A DNA stretch of 64,000 nt from Bacillota bacterium. Its GTDB lineage: Bacteria; Bacillota; UBA4882; UBA8346. Of this stretch, positions 16,463-25,558 are shown one piece after another (positions within the stretch are counted from its first letter, which is position 1; each line of letters begins with the position of its first letter). The stretch spans positions 31,001 through 95,000 of the forward strand of contig JAEZCE010000077.1 of NCBI GenBank assembly GCA_023429995.1, given 5' to 3'. Made by a program: the position numbers and the translations under genes. A model generated the notes under the pieces. The model did not search any database and had not been told where the DNA came from. It worked only from the letters and a program-made list of their open reading frames with translations.

Positions 16463-16672
16463 TTAATATTTTAAATGAAAAATAAAGGCAATCATCCGGG
16501 AGGGGTTGGGCAGCTTTATGTCCAAGACTTCACAAACACAGAGAGCAAATCCAATCGCCAGGATGACGGAAGCGCTGATTAACTCCGGCCATTGCTTTTC
16601 CCGAACCAGTGTTGGAACTTCGTACCAAACGATACATGCAAATATCACAACGACAAAGAACACCTCAAACAT
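16463..16672 (-). CDS. Small membrane protein of the first germination operon
   Basis: The 69-residue protein has two hydrophobic segments (FEVFFVVVIFACIVW; LISASVILAIGFALCVC). It is the last gene of the first gerA-type operon, 43 bases after the gerC-type gene, with a GAGGG ribosome site. A second small membrane protein of similar size (45754-45969) is encoded in the other ger operon of this window. Small two-helix proteins of this kind are found as fourth genes in some ger operons; a role in receptor assembly is inference. Confidence 0.7.
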   Translation of the reverse strand: MFEVFFVVVIFACIVWYEVPTLVREKQWPELISASVILAIGFALCVCEVLDIKLPNPSRMIAFIFHLKY

Positions 16673-16715
16673 GTTACCCTCAGTTCCCGAAACTTTTAAA
16701 AAAACAAAGCTCTTT

Positions 16716-17927
16716 CTATAACGAATTGGTTGATCCCATGGTCAGGCCGATCCGCCGAATATGGGCTTCAACTTCAACTTTTACCGGCAATTTGCAAAAC
16801 TCCTCTTCCCAGTGGGGTTTTAGCTTTTTCCATAGTTTAGGATGCCAGCGGGAGATAAGATCGCCAAATCCAAAAACATCGCTGGCGAATTCCTTTTTTT
16901 GGGTTTTGGCGATCGCATGTTTCACTTCGTTTTCAATGGCCTTGGCATATTTGCGGTCAAGCTTTTTCATCATCTTGCCATCGGTAACAGCGGTTTTGGT
17001 CACAAAACTTTCTCCGCTTAACCTGCCTTCGGCTTCAATCATCACGGTTATATAAGGTTTTCCGTGCTTGATTTGAAGTTTTATTTTTTGGCTGGCTTCT
17101 TGATTGAGCACGGTAATTAAATTTTGCTTGCTGTTAACACCGGGGCATTTAAAGCTGAACATCCCTTCGCCCATTTCCCCCCACACCCAGAGCGTTCCTC
17201 TGGTTTCGACGCCGTTTAACCAACCAACCATTTTGGTATCTCGAAATACTGCGCTTCCCGATATCATTAACACTTCCTGCTCTCCGGAACCGCCGGCGTC
17301 CTTGGGCTCTTTCTCATCTTTAGAAGGCGATTGCGTTTCTATCCGGGCCAGGATCGGCTCTACGCCATCATCCGAAAGATCGAGCAGAAAATCATGGATA
17401 TCCGAAGGGTAAACCGTTTTGGAATGTTTGTAGGCGGTTTCCTGGATATTGGCTATGGCTATACCGGCCATTTTTTCGGTTAGATCTTTTACCTTAAGGA
17501 TATCTTTGGCCTTCCCGGGTGTAACCAATAAATGCATATCCCGGCGGAACACCCTTGGGCGATCCAGATAATCGATGATCGATTCCATTTTTTCTTGGGC
17601 AAATTTTGCGCTGACGATAATGGCCCGCATGTTATTCCAATATAATAAACGCGGCAAACGAGTGTATAAATCCCGTTCAGCCTCACCGAGGGTCGGCCCT
17701 GAACCCGTGACAATAAAAAAAGAATTTTTGCCGCCTCCTGCGCCTCCTTCGGATGAGGATGAAGCGGCATTGGCTATCTGCACCGAAAGGTCAATCTGGT
17801 TCGTTTTTTGCGCCAGGTCAATAGCCGCCGCCATTACGATGGAAAGATGATTGATTTCCTTTTGGCCCGCGCAGCCGGGTGAAAAAGAACAAAGTAAAAA
17901 TATTAAAATAAGTGTCGGGAATTTCAA
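16716..17927 (-). CDS. GerAC-type spore germination lipoprotein
   Basis: The 403-residue protein has a lipoprotein signal peptide ending LCSFSPGC-AGQ, with the lipidated Cys at residue 19. The body is of the Ger(x)C family: LGEAERDLYTRLPRLLYWNNMRAIIVS, RRDMHLLVTPGKAKDIL, and the C-terminal domain with VKHAIAKTQKKEFASDVFGFGDLISRWHPKLWKKLKPHWEEEF. It is the C subunit of a nutrient germinant receptor, anchored at the spore inner membrane. Its start overlaps the stop of the permease gene (ATGA-type). Confidence 0.92.
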   Translation of the reverse strand: MKFPTLILIFLLCSFSPGCAGQKEINHLSIVMAAAIDLAQKTNQIDLSVQIANAASSSSEGGAGGGKNSFFIVTGSGPTLGEAERDLYTRLPRLLYWNNMRAIIVSAKFAQEKMESIIDYLDRPRVFRRDMHLLVTPGKAKDILKVKDLTEKMAGIAIANIQETAYKHSKTVYPSDIHDFLLDLSDDGVEPILARIETQSPSKDEKEPKDAGGSGEQEVLMISGSAVFRDTKMVGWLNGVETRGTLWVWGEMGEGMFSFKCPGVNSKQNLITVLNQEASQKIKLQIKHGKPYITVMIEAEGRLSGESFVTKTAVTDGKMMKKLDRKYAKAIENEVKHAIAKTQKKEFASDVFGFGDLISRWHPKLWKKLKPHWEEEFCKLPVKVEVEAHIRRIGLTMGSTNSL

Positions 17928-19021
17928 CTCATTTTTACTCCTTTGCGGCCAATGAAAGCAATCGTAAGCAAAATTAAAGGAATACCGAGTTCAATTGAGA
18001 GCGCATAGGGACTCCATATTTTTTTCAAAAAACCGACGAGCTCGGAAATATTTACGTGGATGATTAAAACCAGCGCTACGATAAGGGTGCCGATGGGTAA
18101 AACCAGGGATTGATAACGGGATAGCTGTAACCATTGACCGGTTGCCAACACGGTTATGTAATAACAAATGGTAATCTTGGTAAAGGCCCCGACAACCCAG
18201 ATTAACATAAAAACTGACTCTACCCGTTCGATGATATCGGTAATAATGATGTTCCGCGCGACCATGTAGTTAGGAAACAATAATCTGCCGGTCTGAAAAG
18301 CTCCGAAACATAAAATGGCAACCAGTACCGTCAGAGAAAAGAGGGAAGTTAAAATAAGAACTGCCGATAAACCGGTTCGCCGGGCCGATATTGTCTGGTT
18401 CATATAGGGTAGGAGAAAAGCTAAAACAAAGACTTCACCGATTCTGCCCGCAACGGGGAAAGAACCTTTTATGATAGGAAGGATCCCGTTAGCGAAGAAC
18501 GGCAGGATGCGGATGGGCTGGAATTCTTCGACTGCCATCAACAGCGAAAGGAGAAAGAAGCCGACGACTGAGGTAATCAGTATTCCGTTAAGTCGGCTGA
18601 TGACTTCTAAGCCTTGCAAAACCGCTAAAGCAGATACAAATAAAATGCTGGCAACGAGAACAAGGATTGGCATATCGTCCAGGAAAACCGAAAGCATGAA
18701 TTCGGTAAACTCTCTTGTGGTAAGTGCGGTTAAATAGAGAAAAAAGCCGATCAAGATCAATCCCACGAATTTGCCGGGAATTTTGCCCACAATATCTTCG
18801 CTGTATTCTATGATCGTTTTACCGGGAAATTTCCTGCCGAGAGCCACTATATTCAAAACTACCGCCACACCGATGATGGAAGCGATAATTACCGAAAGCC
18901 AGGCATCTTCTTTGGCTTCCGCCGCTGTAAATGCGGGGAGTGAAAATATTGAAGTGGGTAAAACTGTGGCGATCAGCAGCAACATCGCTTGGTGATCGGA
19001 AATTTTTCCGTTTTCCAACAT
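17924..19021 (-). CDS. GerAB-type germinant receptor permease subunit
   Basis: The 365-residue protein has ten predicted hydrophobic segments and belongs to the spore germination permease branch of the APC superfamily. It opens KISDHQAMLLLIATVLPTSIFSLPAF, includes FPGKTIIEYSEDIVGKIPGKFVG and TTREFTEFM, and ends PLILLTIAFIGRKGVKMS. This is the subunit thought to bind the germinant. It lies between the GerAA and GerAC genes in the classical order A-B-C. Confidence 0.92.
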   Translation of the reverse strand: MLENGKISDHQAMLLLIATVLPTSIFSLPAFTAAEAKEDAWLSVIIASIIGVAVVLNIVALGRKFPGKTIIEYSEDIVGKIPGKFVGLILIGFFLYLTALTTREFTEFMLSVFLDDMPILVLVASILFVSALAVLQGLEVISRLNGILITSVVGFFLLSLLMAVEEFQPIRILPFFANGILPIIKGSFPVAGRIGEVFVLAFLLPYMNQTISARRTGLSAVLILTSLFSLTVLVAILCFGAFQTGRLLFPNYMVARNIIITDIIERVESVFMLIWVVGAFTKITICYYITVLATGQWLQLSRYQSLVLPIGTLIVALVLIIHVNISELVGFLKKIWSPYALSIELGIPLILLTIAFIGRKGVKMS

Positions 19022-19111
19022 CGTCCGCTTCTCCTTATGGATTCAAATGGGTTCCCTTGGCTGTCTAGGCGCCTAAAAGGGAATGGGAATGATGAGTGTC
19101 GCCCCTCATCA

Positions 19112-20614
19112 TTATTCTTCAGACTGCTTCGGGTTGGCATCCTTCGCCCACCATGGAATTCTGAAGAACATTTCTTTGCTTTTGTGAGTGTTCCATGGCG
19201 CAACCGGGGTCAAATAGGGTACACCGAAAGAACGCAGCGAAACAAGGTGAATTAAGATTAGAATCAGTCCCAGTAACAAACCGTAAAGTCCGAGAAATGC
19301 GCTTAGAACCAATAAAGGAAAACGGAGCATCCGCAAAGTGAGGTTGGTGGTATATCCGGGTATCGCATAGGATGATAAAGCGGTAAAAGCCACTATAATC
19401 ACGACGGATGGGGAAATATATCCGGCTTTGACTGCGGCATCGCCCATAATCAAGCCACCCACAATGCTGATGGCGCTGCCGATGGGCCTTGGCAGACGCA
19501 CACCGACTTCGCGTACTACTTCAAAAGATATTTCCAATAACAAAATCTCGATAAAGGCGGGGAAAGGAATATTTTCGCGCGCCGCAGCAATGGTTAACAG
19601 CAACGGGGTAGGTATCAAGTCGGGGTGAAAAGTGCTGATAGCGACATAAATGGATGGTAAAGTCAGTAAAGCAACTAAACAGAGCATTCGGATCCAACGC
19701 AAAAATGTTCCGATGTAAAAATTTTCATAGAAATCCTCATTGGCTTGGAGGGATTCTAAAAACAGGTATGGTACGGTTAATACGAAGGGCGTATTGTCGG
19801 TCAGGATAGCCACTTTTCCCTCAACCAGAAGCGCGGCCACTTTATCCGGCCGTTCGGTTCGGCCGATCGTGTAAAATGGAGAAAGCGGGCTATCTTTGAT
19901 CAATTCTTCAATGTAGCCGCTTTCCAAGACTAAATCAATCTCGATTTTTTTTAATCTTCTGCGAAGTTCGGCAACGACTAATTCATCGGCTACTCCTTTG
20001 ATGTAAGCGATCATGACGGTATTTTCACTCAGATTACCGATGGCAAATGATTCCGTCTGTAAACGGGGACTCCGAATCCGCCTTCGGATTAACGCTATAT
20101 TCACTTTCAAGACTTCAGTGAAACCGTCGCGGGGACCTCTGATTACCGGTTCTATAATCGGTTCGCTAACGGACCTGGAGGGGATTTTGCCAGTACCGAC
20201 GATCAGCGCGGCAGAATGACCATCAATGAAGATGATTGTGTCGCCGCCCAAAAGAGAGTCGACCAGCTTTGAAAAATCCTTGCTTTCTTTTACTTCGGCG
20301 ATACTCATCACGGAGTCTTTGATTTTTAGGAAGGCATTGGCCGGGGTTAAATCGGTTTCTTTATGGAAGGGTTTAAAAATTCCCTCCGTGATTAACAATT
20401 GATCGGACATGCCATCCATCATGACAAGGGCGCAATCTACTTTTTCGTTAGCGCCGGCTTTATAGTTCCGTATTAAAATATTAGGGCAGTTACCCATGAT
20501 TTCTTTCAATTGATGAAGATTCTTTTCCAGGTCATTGTGCACCTGGATTTCAGCTGCAGTTTCAGTTTTTGTTTCTTCTTTATTCGTTGGTTTTTTGGAG
20601 ACTCTTTTTAGCAT
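19112..20614 (-). CDS. GerAA-type germinant receptor A subunit
   Basis: The 500-residue protein has the GerA layout: a soluble N-terminal half (NCPNILIRNYKAGANEKVDCALVMMDGMSD, FIDGHSAALIVG, VIRGPRDGFTEVLKVNIALIRRRIRSPRLQTE, VLESGYIEELIKDSPLSPFYTIGRTERPDKVAALLVEGKVAILTDNTPFVLTVP) and four to five membrane helices. The Pro-rich PRPIGSAISIVGGLIMGDAAV segment lies in the membrane half. The N-terminus is Lys/Thr/Glu-rich and probably disordered. It is the first gene of the operon. On the minus strand upstream, GAATA and a CAATATT-like box about 19 bases apart weakly resemble a forespore sigma-G promoter. Confidence 0.93.
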   Translation of the reverse strand: MLKRVSKKPTNKEETKTETAAEIQVHNDLEKNLHQLKEIMGNCPNILIRNYKAGANEKVDCALVMMDGMSDQLLITEGIFKPFHKETDLTPANAFLKIKDSVMSIAEVKESKDFSKLVDSLLGGDTIIFIDGHSAALIVGTGKIPSRSVSEPIIEPVIRGPRDGFTEVLKVNIALIRRRIRSPRLQTESFAIGNLSENTVMIAYIKGVADELVVAELRRRLKKIEIDLVLESGYIEELIKDSPLSPFYTIGRTERPDKVAALLVEGKVAILTDNTPFVLTVPYLFLESLQANEDFYENFYIGTFLRWIRMLCLVALLTLPSIYVAISTFHPDLIPTPLLLTIAAARENIPFPAFIEILLLEISFEVVREVGVRLPRPIGSAISIVGGLIMGDAAVKAGYISPSVVIIVAFTALSSYAIPGYTTNLTLRMLRFPLLVLSAFLGLYGLLLGLILILIHLVSLRSFGVPYLTPVAPWNTHKSKEMFFRIPWWAKDANPKQSEE

Positions 20615-21178
20615 GGATATTCTTCCCAGGATTATTTTAAACGCATTATTTTCCCAAAAACCGTTTAAAAATGAAACCCTCTTTTGAATATTGTTCCAGA
20701 TATCTAAAAAGATATTCCCTTTTTAAAGATGACTGAAATCCTTATTTCTCTAATTGCAGGAATCCCTTAAAACAAATCATTCATCAAATGATAACAGATT
20801 TTTTCGAGTAAAATCAATATACCAGGAGGAAAAATTTCCTCGGGCTTGATTTTTTTGTACTCGATGGATACATTTACTTAAATTTCAATTAACGGGAACG
20901 ACATTGACTATATATCACAATATTTATACAATTATGAATGTAATCAATGGTTTTGGAGTTGAAAAACCGAGAACATCTCTTAAAATTGAGGGGTTATTGT
21001 TTGGGAGAATTTGAAAGAGTGAGGCTTTTGATATAAATTTTTGACACCGATGTCATATAGGCTAAAGTTTGGGGTTCCTTTCCGTAAAAAGGAATTTGCC
21101 TCAATGCCGCGGCCCGTTGAAATTAACCGCTGAAGCAATAAATACAATCAAAGTCAATAAAAAATAAAGGAGACCGAC
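20615..21178. other. AT-rich divergent intergenic region between ger operon 1 and the radical SAM operon
   Basis: This 560-base region contains no gene with a ribosome site. On the left it should carry the forespore promoter of the ger operon. On the right it carries a vegetative-type promoter for the plus-strand operon, listed separately. A short hairpin (TTCCTTT at 21075-21081 with AAAGGAA at 21088-21094) lies in the 5' leader. I searched for a small precursor-peptide gene before the radical SAM gene and found none. Confidence 0.55.
21041..21068 (+). promoter_or_regulatory. Promoter of the 21179-28846 operon
   Basis: A consensus -35 TTGACA (21041-21046) is followed after 16 bases by TAAAGT (21063-21068), a reasonable -10. 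The first gene starts 110 bases further on, preceded by AAAGGAG. Confidence 0.6.
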
Positions 21179-22363
21179 ATGCATACCCGCGGATTTGACA
21201 GCAATCAAGGGACCATCAAAGCTCCCAAACAATTGAAGGGTAGATATTGCCTGCAACCCTTCACCAATGTCGATATTCACAGTAACAACGGAGTGCGCTG
21301 CTGCAGTGAATCATGGATGCCAAGCTGGATCGGGGATTTTTCACGGAACTCCGTTGAGGAGATTTGGAATTCCCCCGAAATACAGGAAATCAGGGAAAGC
21401 GTTTTAGAAGGTACTTATCAATATTGCGATTGGCATCAGTGCCCCTTTTATTCCAACGACCGGTATTATTTATACTCCCGGGAAGATTTGGAAAATCCTC
21501 AAAGCCTACCGGTTATACAGCGTAACCGTTTAACAAAATACGGGCCGTGGATTCAATATATTTTGGAGGGTAAAACCGAGCTGGAAATCATGCCGGCCAA
21601 TTATAACCTGGCATATGACGAGACCTGCAATTTACAATGCCCCAGTTGCCGTAAGACGGCCAGGATTTATACCCAGGGTCCGGAATATCAGTCGCGTTTG
21701 GCCATTCAACAGAAACTCCTCCAGGAAGTGGAGGAAAAAGGATTCGATAATATTGGACGGTTTAACCTGACCGGTTCCGGGGAGCCTTTTAGTTCCAAAA
21801 TATTCCGGGAGTTTCTGTTTAATTTTGACGGCGGCAAACATCCCAAGCTGGATATTAATATTCAATCCAACGGGGTTTTGTTTACACCGGAAGTTTGGCG
21901 GAAGATGGAAAAAATCCACGACAATATCAATGAAGTGATCATTTCCCTGGATGCTTCCTGCGGGGAGACTTACCAGAAAATCCGGGTCAACGGGGATTTT
22001 GAGGTTCTGCTGAAAAATATTGAGTTTTTAGCCGGGCTGCGGCAGGGAAATAAGATCAGACGTTTGATGCTGGCTTTTGTAGTCCAACAAAAAAATTACC
22101 GGGAAATGGTCCCCGCCCTTGAAATCGGCCGGAAATATCAGGTGGATTTGTTCATATTCAACCTGCTCAATGACTGGATGTCATGGTCGAAAGAGGAATA
22201 CGAGCAAAATGCGGTCTGGAAAGTGTACCATCCGGAGTATTCCGAGTTCATCGAAATTTTACAGAATCCAATCTTTGATGACCCCATGATTGACCTGGGG
22301 AATATGACGGAATACCGTTTGAGGGCCAAGGGAAAAAGCATGGCGAAGGAAGCTCAAAGATGA
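21179..22363 (+). CDS. Radical SAM protein with an N-terminal SPASM-like region
   Basis: The 394-residue protein has its radical SAM motif unusually far in, at Cys150, Cys154 and Cys157 (CNLQCPSC), followed by RFNLTGSGEPF (SAM-site GGE equivalent) and IQSNGVLFT. Ahead of it, residues 22-90 look like a SPASM-type domain normally found at the C-terminus: YCLQPFTNVDIHSNNGVRCCSE, IGDFSRNSVEEIWNSPEIQEIRES, and YCDWHQCPF. Cysteines 24, 41, 42, 83 and 88 could bind an auxiliary cluster. It is first in a seven-gene operon and its stop overlaps the next start. The substrate is unknown; peptide or small-molecule modification is typical of this fold. Confidence 0.85.
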   Translation: MHTRGFDSNQGTIKAPKQLKGRYCLQPFTNVDIHSNNGVRCCSESWMPSWIGDFSRNSVEEIWNSPEIQEIRESVLEGTYQYCDWHQCPFYSNDRYYLYSREDLENPQSLPVIQRNRLTKYGPWIQYILEGKTELEIMPANYNLAYDETCNLQCPSCRKTARIYTQGPEYQSRLAIQQKLLQEVEEKGFDNIGRFNLTGSGEPFSSKIFREFLFNFDGGKHPKLDINIQSNGVLFTPEVWRKMEKIHDNINEVIISLDASCGETYQKIRVNGDFEVLLKNIEFLAGLRQGNKIRRLMLAFVVQQKNYREMVPALEIGRKYQVDLFIFNLLNDWMSWSKEEYEQNAVWKVYHPEYSEFIEILQNPIFDDPMIDLGNMTEYRLRAKGKSMAKEAQR

Positions 22364-23727
22364 AATTGAAGCAGGTAACGCTTAAAAGGAATAAAACCCG
22401 GCTGATTCTTTCCAATGGCAGCGAACGCAGCGATTTTGTACCGGTTGACGAAATCTTTGCTAAACTGGGACGGATCCACGATGGTATTCAGTTACTCAAA
22501 ACTTATTACCCCAGGGATCCGGCATGGTCCCCTGCCCAAAAGATCTCGGCCGTAACTGCCAAAAAGGATGTCCGTTACGCCTGGGATTACGAGTATGAGG
22601 ATTACCACCCCCTGGATATTTGGGAGAAAGAAAGCGTCACCCGGCGCCAAATCGAAGCCCTAAAAAGCTACGGTTCCGATTTACACCTTACTTTGACGCT
22701 GGAGTTGTCCTTATCCGATGCCGAAATCGCCGAAATCGCCCAAGCGCTCAACCCCTACGGCAGAGTATTTCTGCGTATCAATCACGAGGCCAACGGCAAC
22801 TGGTTCCGGTATAGCCGGCAACATACTTTTCAGGAATACAGCGAATTTTTTGTTCGCTGCCATAAAATCATCAAGAGTCATTCAGCCAATATTTTCACAG
22901 TGTTCAATCTCTCCGCCGACTCCTTTGTCAATGAAAAGCTGGTGGTCGACAGGTTTCTGTACCTGTCGGAGGGACAGTTGGGTGAGGCGTTAAATGCCGC
23001 CGATTACTGGTCCATTGACAAATATGTTTCCTTACATTATGGCTGGCCGTTTGAAACGGAGATAACCGAAAAGAGCACCGCTTATTTTAAGGACAGTGTC
23101 GAACATTGGTGGCAGTTGATTGAAGAAACCTACCTGAAAATGATTTGGCATAATCATTTGGAGGCCAAGCCCTTGTTTATCAATGAATTTAACTCTGATT
23201 CCGATGTGGAGGGTTATGAGGGCCAGGCCCGGACCATTGGTGGAGTTTATGACCGGCTGGCCCAGGGGGAGTTTGATTGGCTGGCGGGGATTACGTTATA
23301 CCAGTTCCGGGATTATGGCGGTCTGGGGCTGGAAAAAGGAAACTTGAAGGAATACCGGCCATTGCCGGCCTTAAAAGCATACCGGGAGGCCATTGGGAAA
23401 TTTCAATATCAATTGGATGTGGCGGAGCAGGAATGGCAGTATTCGGATTACACATTCACCTGGAAAGACTCAGACCATATCCGGGGCCTACAAATCAGTC
23501 AACTGGACGGAGCAAGCAAATTAATTAACCGCTTGGAATTCCCGCTTTTTGTGGTCCGTGGCCAAGCCCAGTCATGGAGCAGGCTGGAACCCCATGAAAG
23601 TCTGGCCTTGGAGCATTTGTCGGAAATGGTGTTGTTGATTCCCCCGTATAAGGATTCCTGCGGCGCGCTGCGGGATATGGCGACCCTTGGGGATTGCAAA
23701 GCCAGGATTGGGGAAATGTTTGAATAA
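22360..23727 (+). CDS. Cytoplasmic GH26-like TIM-barrel protein
   Basis: The 455-residue protein contains two segments that fit clan GH-A glycosidases of the mannanase (GH26) kind: FLRINHEANGNWFRY, with a candidate acid/base Glu143, and PLFINEFNSD, with a candidate nucleophile Glu276. A DYWSIDKYVSLHYGWPF strand lies between. There is no signal peptide, so it would act inside the cell, unlike secreted mannanases. The C-terminal 110 residues form an additional probably beta-rich domain. It overlaps the stop of the radical SAM gene and precedes an ABC exporter. It could trim or transfer a sugar on an intracellular intermediate, or be a non-catalytic barrel; family assignment is moderate. Confidence 0.62.
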   Translation: MKLKQVTLKRNKTRLILSNGSERSDFVPVDEIFAKLGRIHDGIQLLKTYYPRDPAWSPAQKISAVTAKKDVRYAWDYEYEDYHPLDIWEKESVTRRQIEALKSYGSDLHLTLTLELSLSDAEIAEIAQALNPYGRVFLRINHEANGNWFRYSRQHTFQEYSEFFVRCHKIIKSHSANIFTVFNLSADSFVNEKLVVDRFLYLSEGQLGEALNAADYWSIDKYVSLHYGWPFETEITEKSTAYFKDSVEHWWQLIEETYLKMIWHNHLEAKPLFINEFNSDSDVEGYEGQARTIGGVYDRLAQGEFDWLAGITLYQFRDYGGLGLEKGNLKEYRPLPALKAYREAIGKFQYQLDVAEQEWQYSDYTFTWKDSDHIRGLQISQLDGASKLINRLEFPLFVVRGQAQSWSRLEPHESLALEHLSEMVLLIPPYKDSCGALRDMATLGDCKARIGEMFE

Positions 23728-23740
23728 AGAGGGATCGATA

Positions 23741-24766
23741 ATGGCAGTGATTCATCTCCGCGATGTATCGAAACAATTTAAAGTCTTAAACCGCCGGGAA
23801 GGGATGAGCGGCGCTTTGAAAGACCTGGTTTCCCAAAATTACCGCTATGTCAAGGCGGTAAATCATATAAGCCTGGACATCGGCGAAAAGGAAATGGTGG
23901 GTTTTTTAGGGCCTAACGGGGCAGGCAAATCGACCACCATCAAAATGATGACCGGAGTTCTGGAACCAACCACCGGAGAGATTTTTGTGAACGGCCTTGT
24001 ACCTTATAAAAACCGGATCAAAAACGCCGGCAATATCGGAGTGGTTTTCGGGCAACGCAGCCAGCTTTGGTGGGAACTTCCGGTAATTGAATCTTTTAAG
24101 ATCTTAAAGGAAATCTACCGGATGGACATGAAAAGCTACCAAACCAATATGGGCCTTTTTAATGAACTGGTAGATCTAAAACATCTTTATGGGATACCGG
24201 TCCGGTATTTATCCCTGGGACAACGGATGCTCTGCGATATTGTGGCCGCCTTTTTACACAATCCGAAAGTCATTTTTCTCGATGAACCCACCATTGGCCT
24301 GGATGTATTGATTAAAAGCAAGATCCGCAATTTGATACGGGATTTGAACCGGAGAAACGGGGCGGCCATTTTGCTGACCACCCATGATCTCAGTGATATT
24401 GAGGCCCTTTGCAGGCGGATCGTCATTATCGACCAAGGCCGGATCATTTTTGACGGGGATATTGAAAAAGTAACCCGGCTACTTGGCGCTTACCGGATTT
24501 TGAAGATTGTTTTCGGTCAAAAAGTTGATGATTTGCGGGAGTTAGATATCTTCCGGGAAAAAGTGGGGACCCGTTTTGTTTGCCGGCATCCGATTCAGAT
24601 TGAGCGGGCGGAGGATGGGGTTCATTTGACAATTTATCAGGATGAAGTGAAATTGATGGAACTCTTAAATTATGTTGACCATGAATTTTCCATTCGAGAT
24701 TTCAGGATTGAAGAAATCCAAATGGAGAATGTTATCCGGAAGGTTTATGAAGGAGCGCTGAAATGA
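23741..24766 (+). CDS. ABC-2 exporter ATPase subunit
   Basis: The protein is an ABC ATPase of the type paired with two ABC-2 permeases: Walker A FLGPNGAGKSTT, Q-loop VVFGQRSQLWWEL, signature LSLGQRMLCDIVAAFLHNP, Walker B VIFLDEPTIGLDV and H-loop LTTHD. The LSLGQRM signature and FGQRSQLWW segment are typical of the multidrug/natural-product exporter ATPase group. ATG 23741 follows GAGGGATC; the frame extends upstream but without a ribosome site. Its stop overlaps the first permease start. Confidence 0.9.
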   Translation: MAVIHLRDVSKQFKVLNRREGMSGALKDLVSQNYRYVKAVNHISLDIGEKEMVGFLGPNGAGKSTTIKMMTGVLEPTTGEIFVNGLVPYKNRIKNAGNIGVVFGQRSQLWWELPVIESFKILKEIYRMDMKSYQTNMGLFNELVDLKHLYGIPVRYLSLGQRMLCDIVAAFLHNPKVIFLDEPTIGLDVLIKSKIRNLIRDLNRRNGAAILLTTHDLSDIEALCRRIVIIDQGRIIFDGDIEKVTRLLGAYRILKIVFGQKVDDLRELDIFREKVGTRFVCRHPIQIERAEDGVHLTIYQDEVKLMELLNYVDHEFSIRDFRIEEIQMENVIRKVYEGALK

Positions 24767-25554
24767 AAGGTTACTGGATGCTGGTCCGAAGCGTTTTGTT
24801 GAGTGGAGTCAACCACCGGGTTCATTTTTTCCTTATGTCGCTGGGAAACATCATTTATGTGATTCTCATTTATTATCTTTGGAAATCGATTTATGCCAAT
24901 TCCAGTCAGTTGATGGGATTGTCGTTCCAGCAAACTTTTGCTTATTTGGCGATGGGTTCCTCTTTATTCTGGTTATTGCTGACCTGGGTGGAATACGATA
25001 TGTCGCAGGCGCTTACCAGCGGCGCTATTGCCAACCGGTTGTTAAAGCCTTTGGATTTGCAATTGTTTTATTTTATGAATGGGGTCGGTTATCTTATCAA
25101 TAATTTTTTGTTTATCATGGTACCGGCCTTGTTCATGATGACGCTGGTTTTTAAAGTGTCGGTTCCCTTGGGCTGGAATCTGTGTTGGTTTGTCTTGTCG
25201 GTGGTAGGTTCATTTGTTATTAATTTTCATATCGATTACATGGTCGGTTTGGTGTCTTTTTATACCGAGTCGATCTGGGGGATTAGTATTATCAAAGAAG
25301 CGGTTGTCACCACCTTCGCCGGGGCAGTGGTGCCTCTACAGTTTTTCCCCGGAATTATCCGCCAGGTTCTGCAATGCCTGCCTTTTCAAACGATTTATCA
25401 TACTCCGCTGATGATTTTAATTTCTCCGGAGTTAAGTTTGGGGGAGGTTGGCGCGATGTTGCTGACCCAACTTTTTTGGGCGTTGGTTTGCATAGGGCTG
25501 GCTAGATTGATTTACCTCCGGGCGATCCGGAAAATTACCATCCAAGGGGGGTGA
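24763..25554 (+). CDS. ABC-2 type permease subunit 1
   Basis: The 263-residue protein has six hydrophobic segments and belongs to the ABC-2 permease group that forms heterodimers (LGNIIYVILIYYLWKSIYANS, SQALTSGAIANRLLKPLDLQLFYFMNGVGY). The GAIANRLLKPLD loop is the family's short coupling region. It overlaps the ATPase gene by four bases and is followed after four bases by the second permease. Together they would export the product of the neighbouring enzymes. Confidence 0.87.
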   Translation: MKGYWMLVRSVLLSGVNHRVHFFLMSLGNIIYVILIYYLWKSIYANSSQLMGLSFQQTFAYLAMGSSLFWLLLTWVEYDMSQALTSGAIANRLLKPLDLQLFYFMNGVGYLINNFLFIMVPALFMMTLVFKVSVPLGWNLCWFVLSVVGSFVINFHIDYMVGLVSFYTESIWGISIIKEAVVTTFAGAVVPLQFFPGIIRQVLQCLPFQTIYHTPLMILISPELSLGEVGAMLLTQLFWALVCIGLARLIYLRAIRKITIQGG

Positions 25555-25558
25555 ACGC

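Noticed and set aside
21000..21178. RiPP precursor peptide before the radical SAM operon
   Set aside because: No small ORF with a ribosome site was found in this leader.
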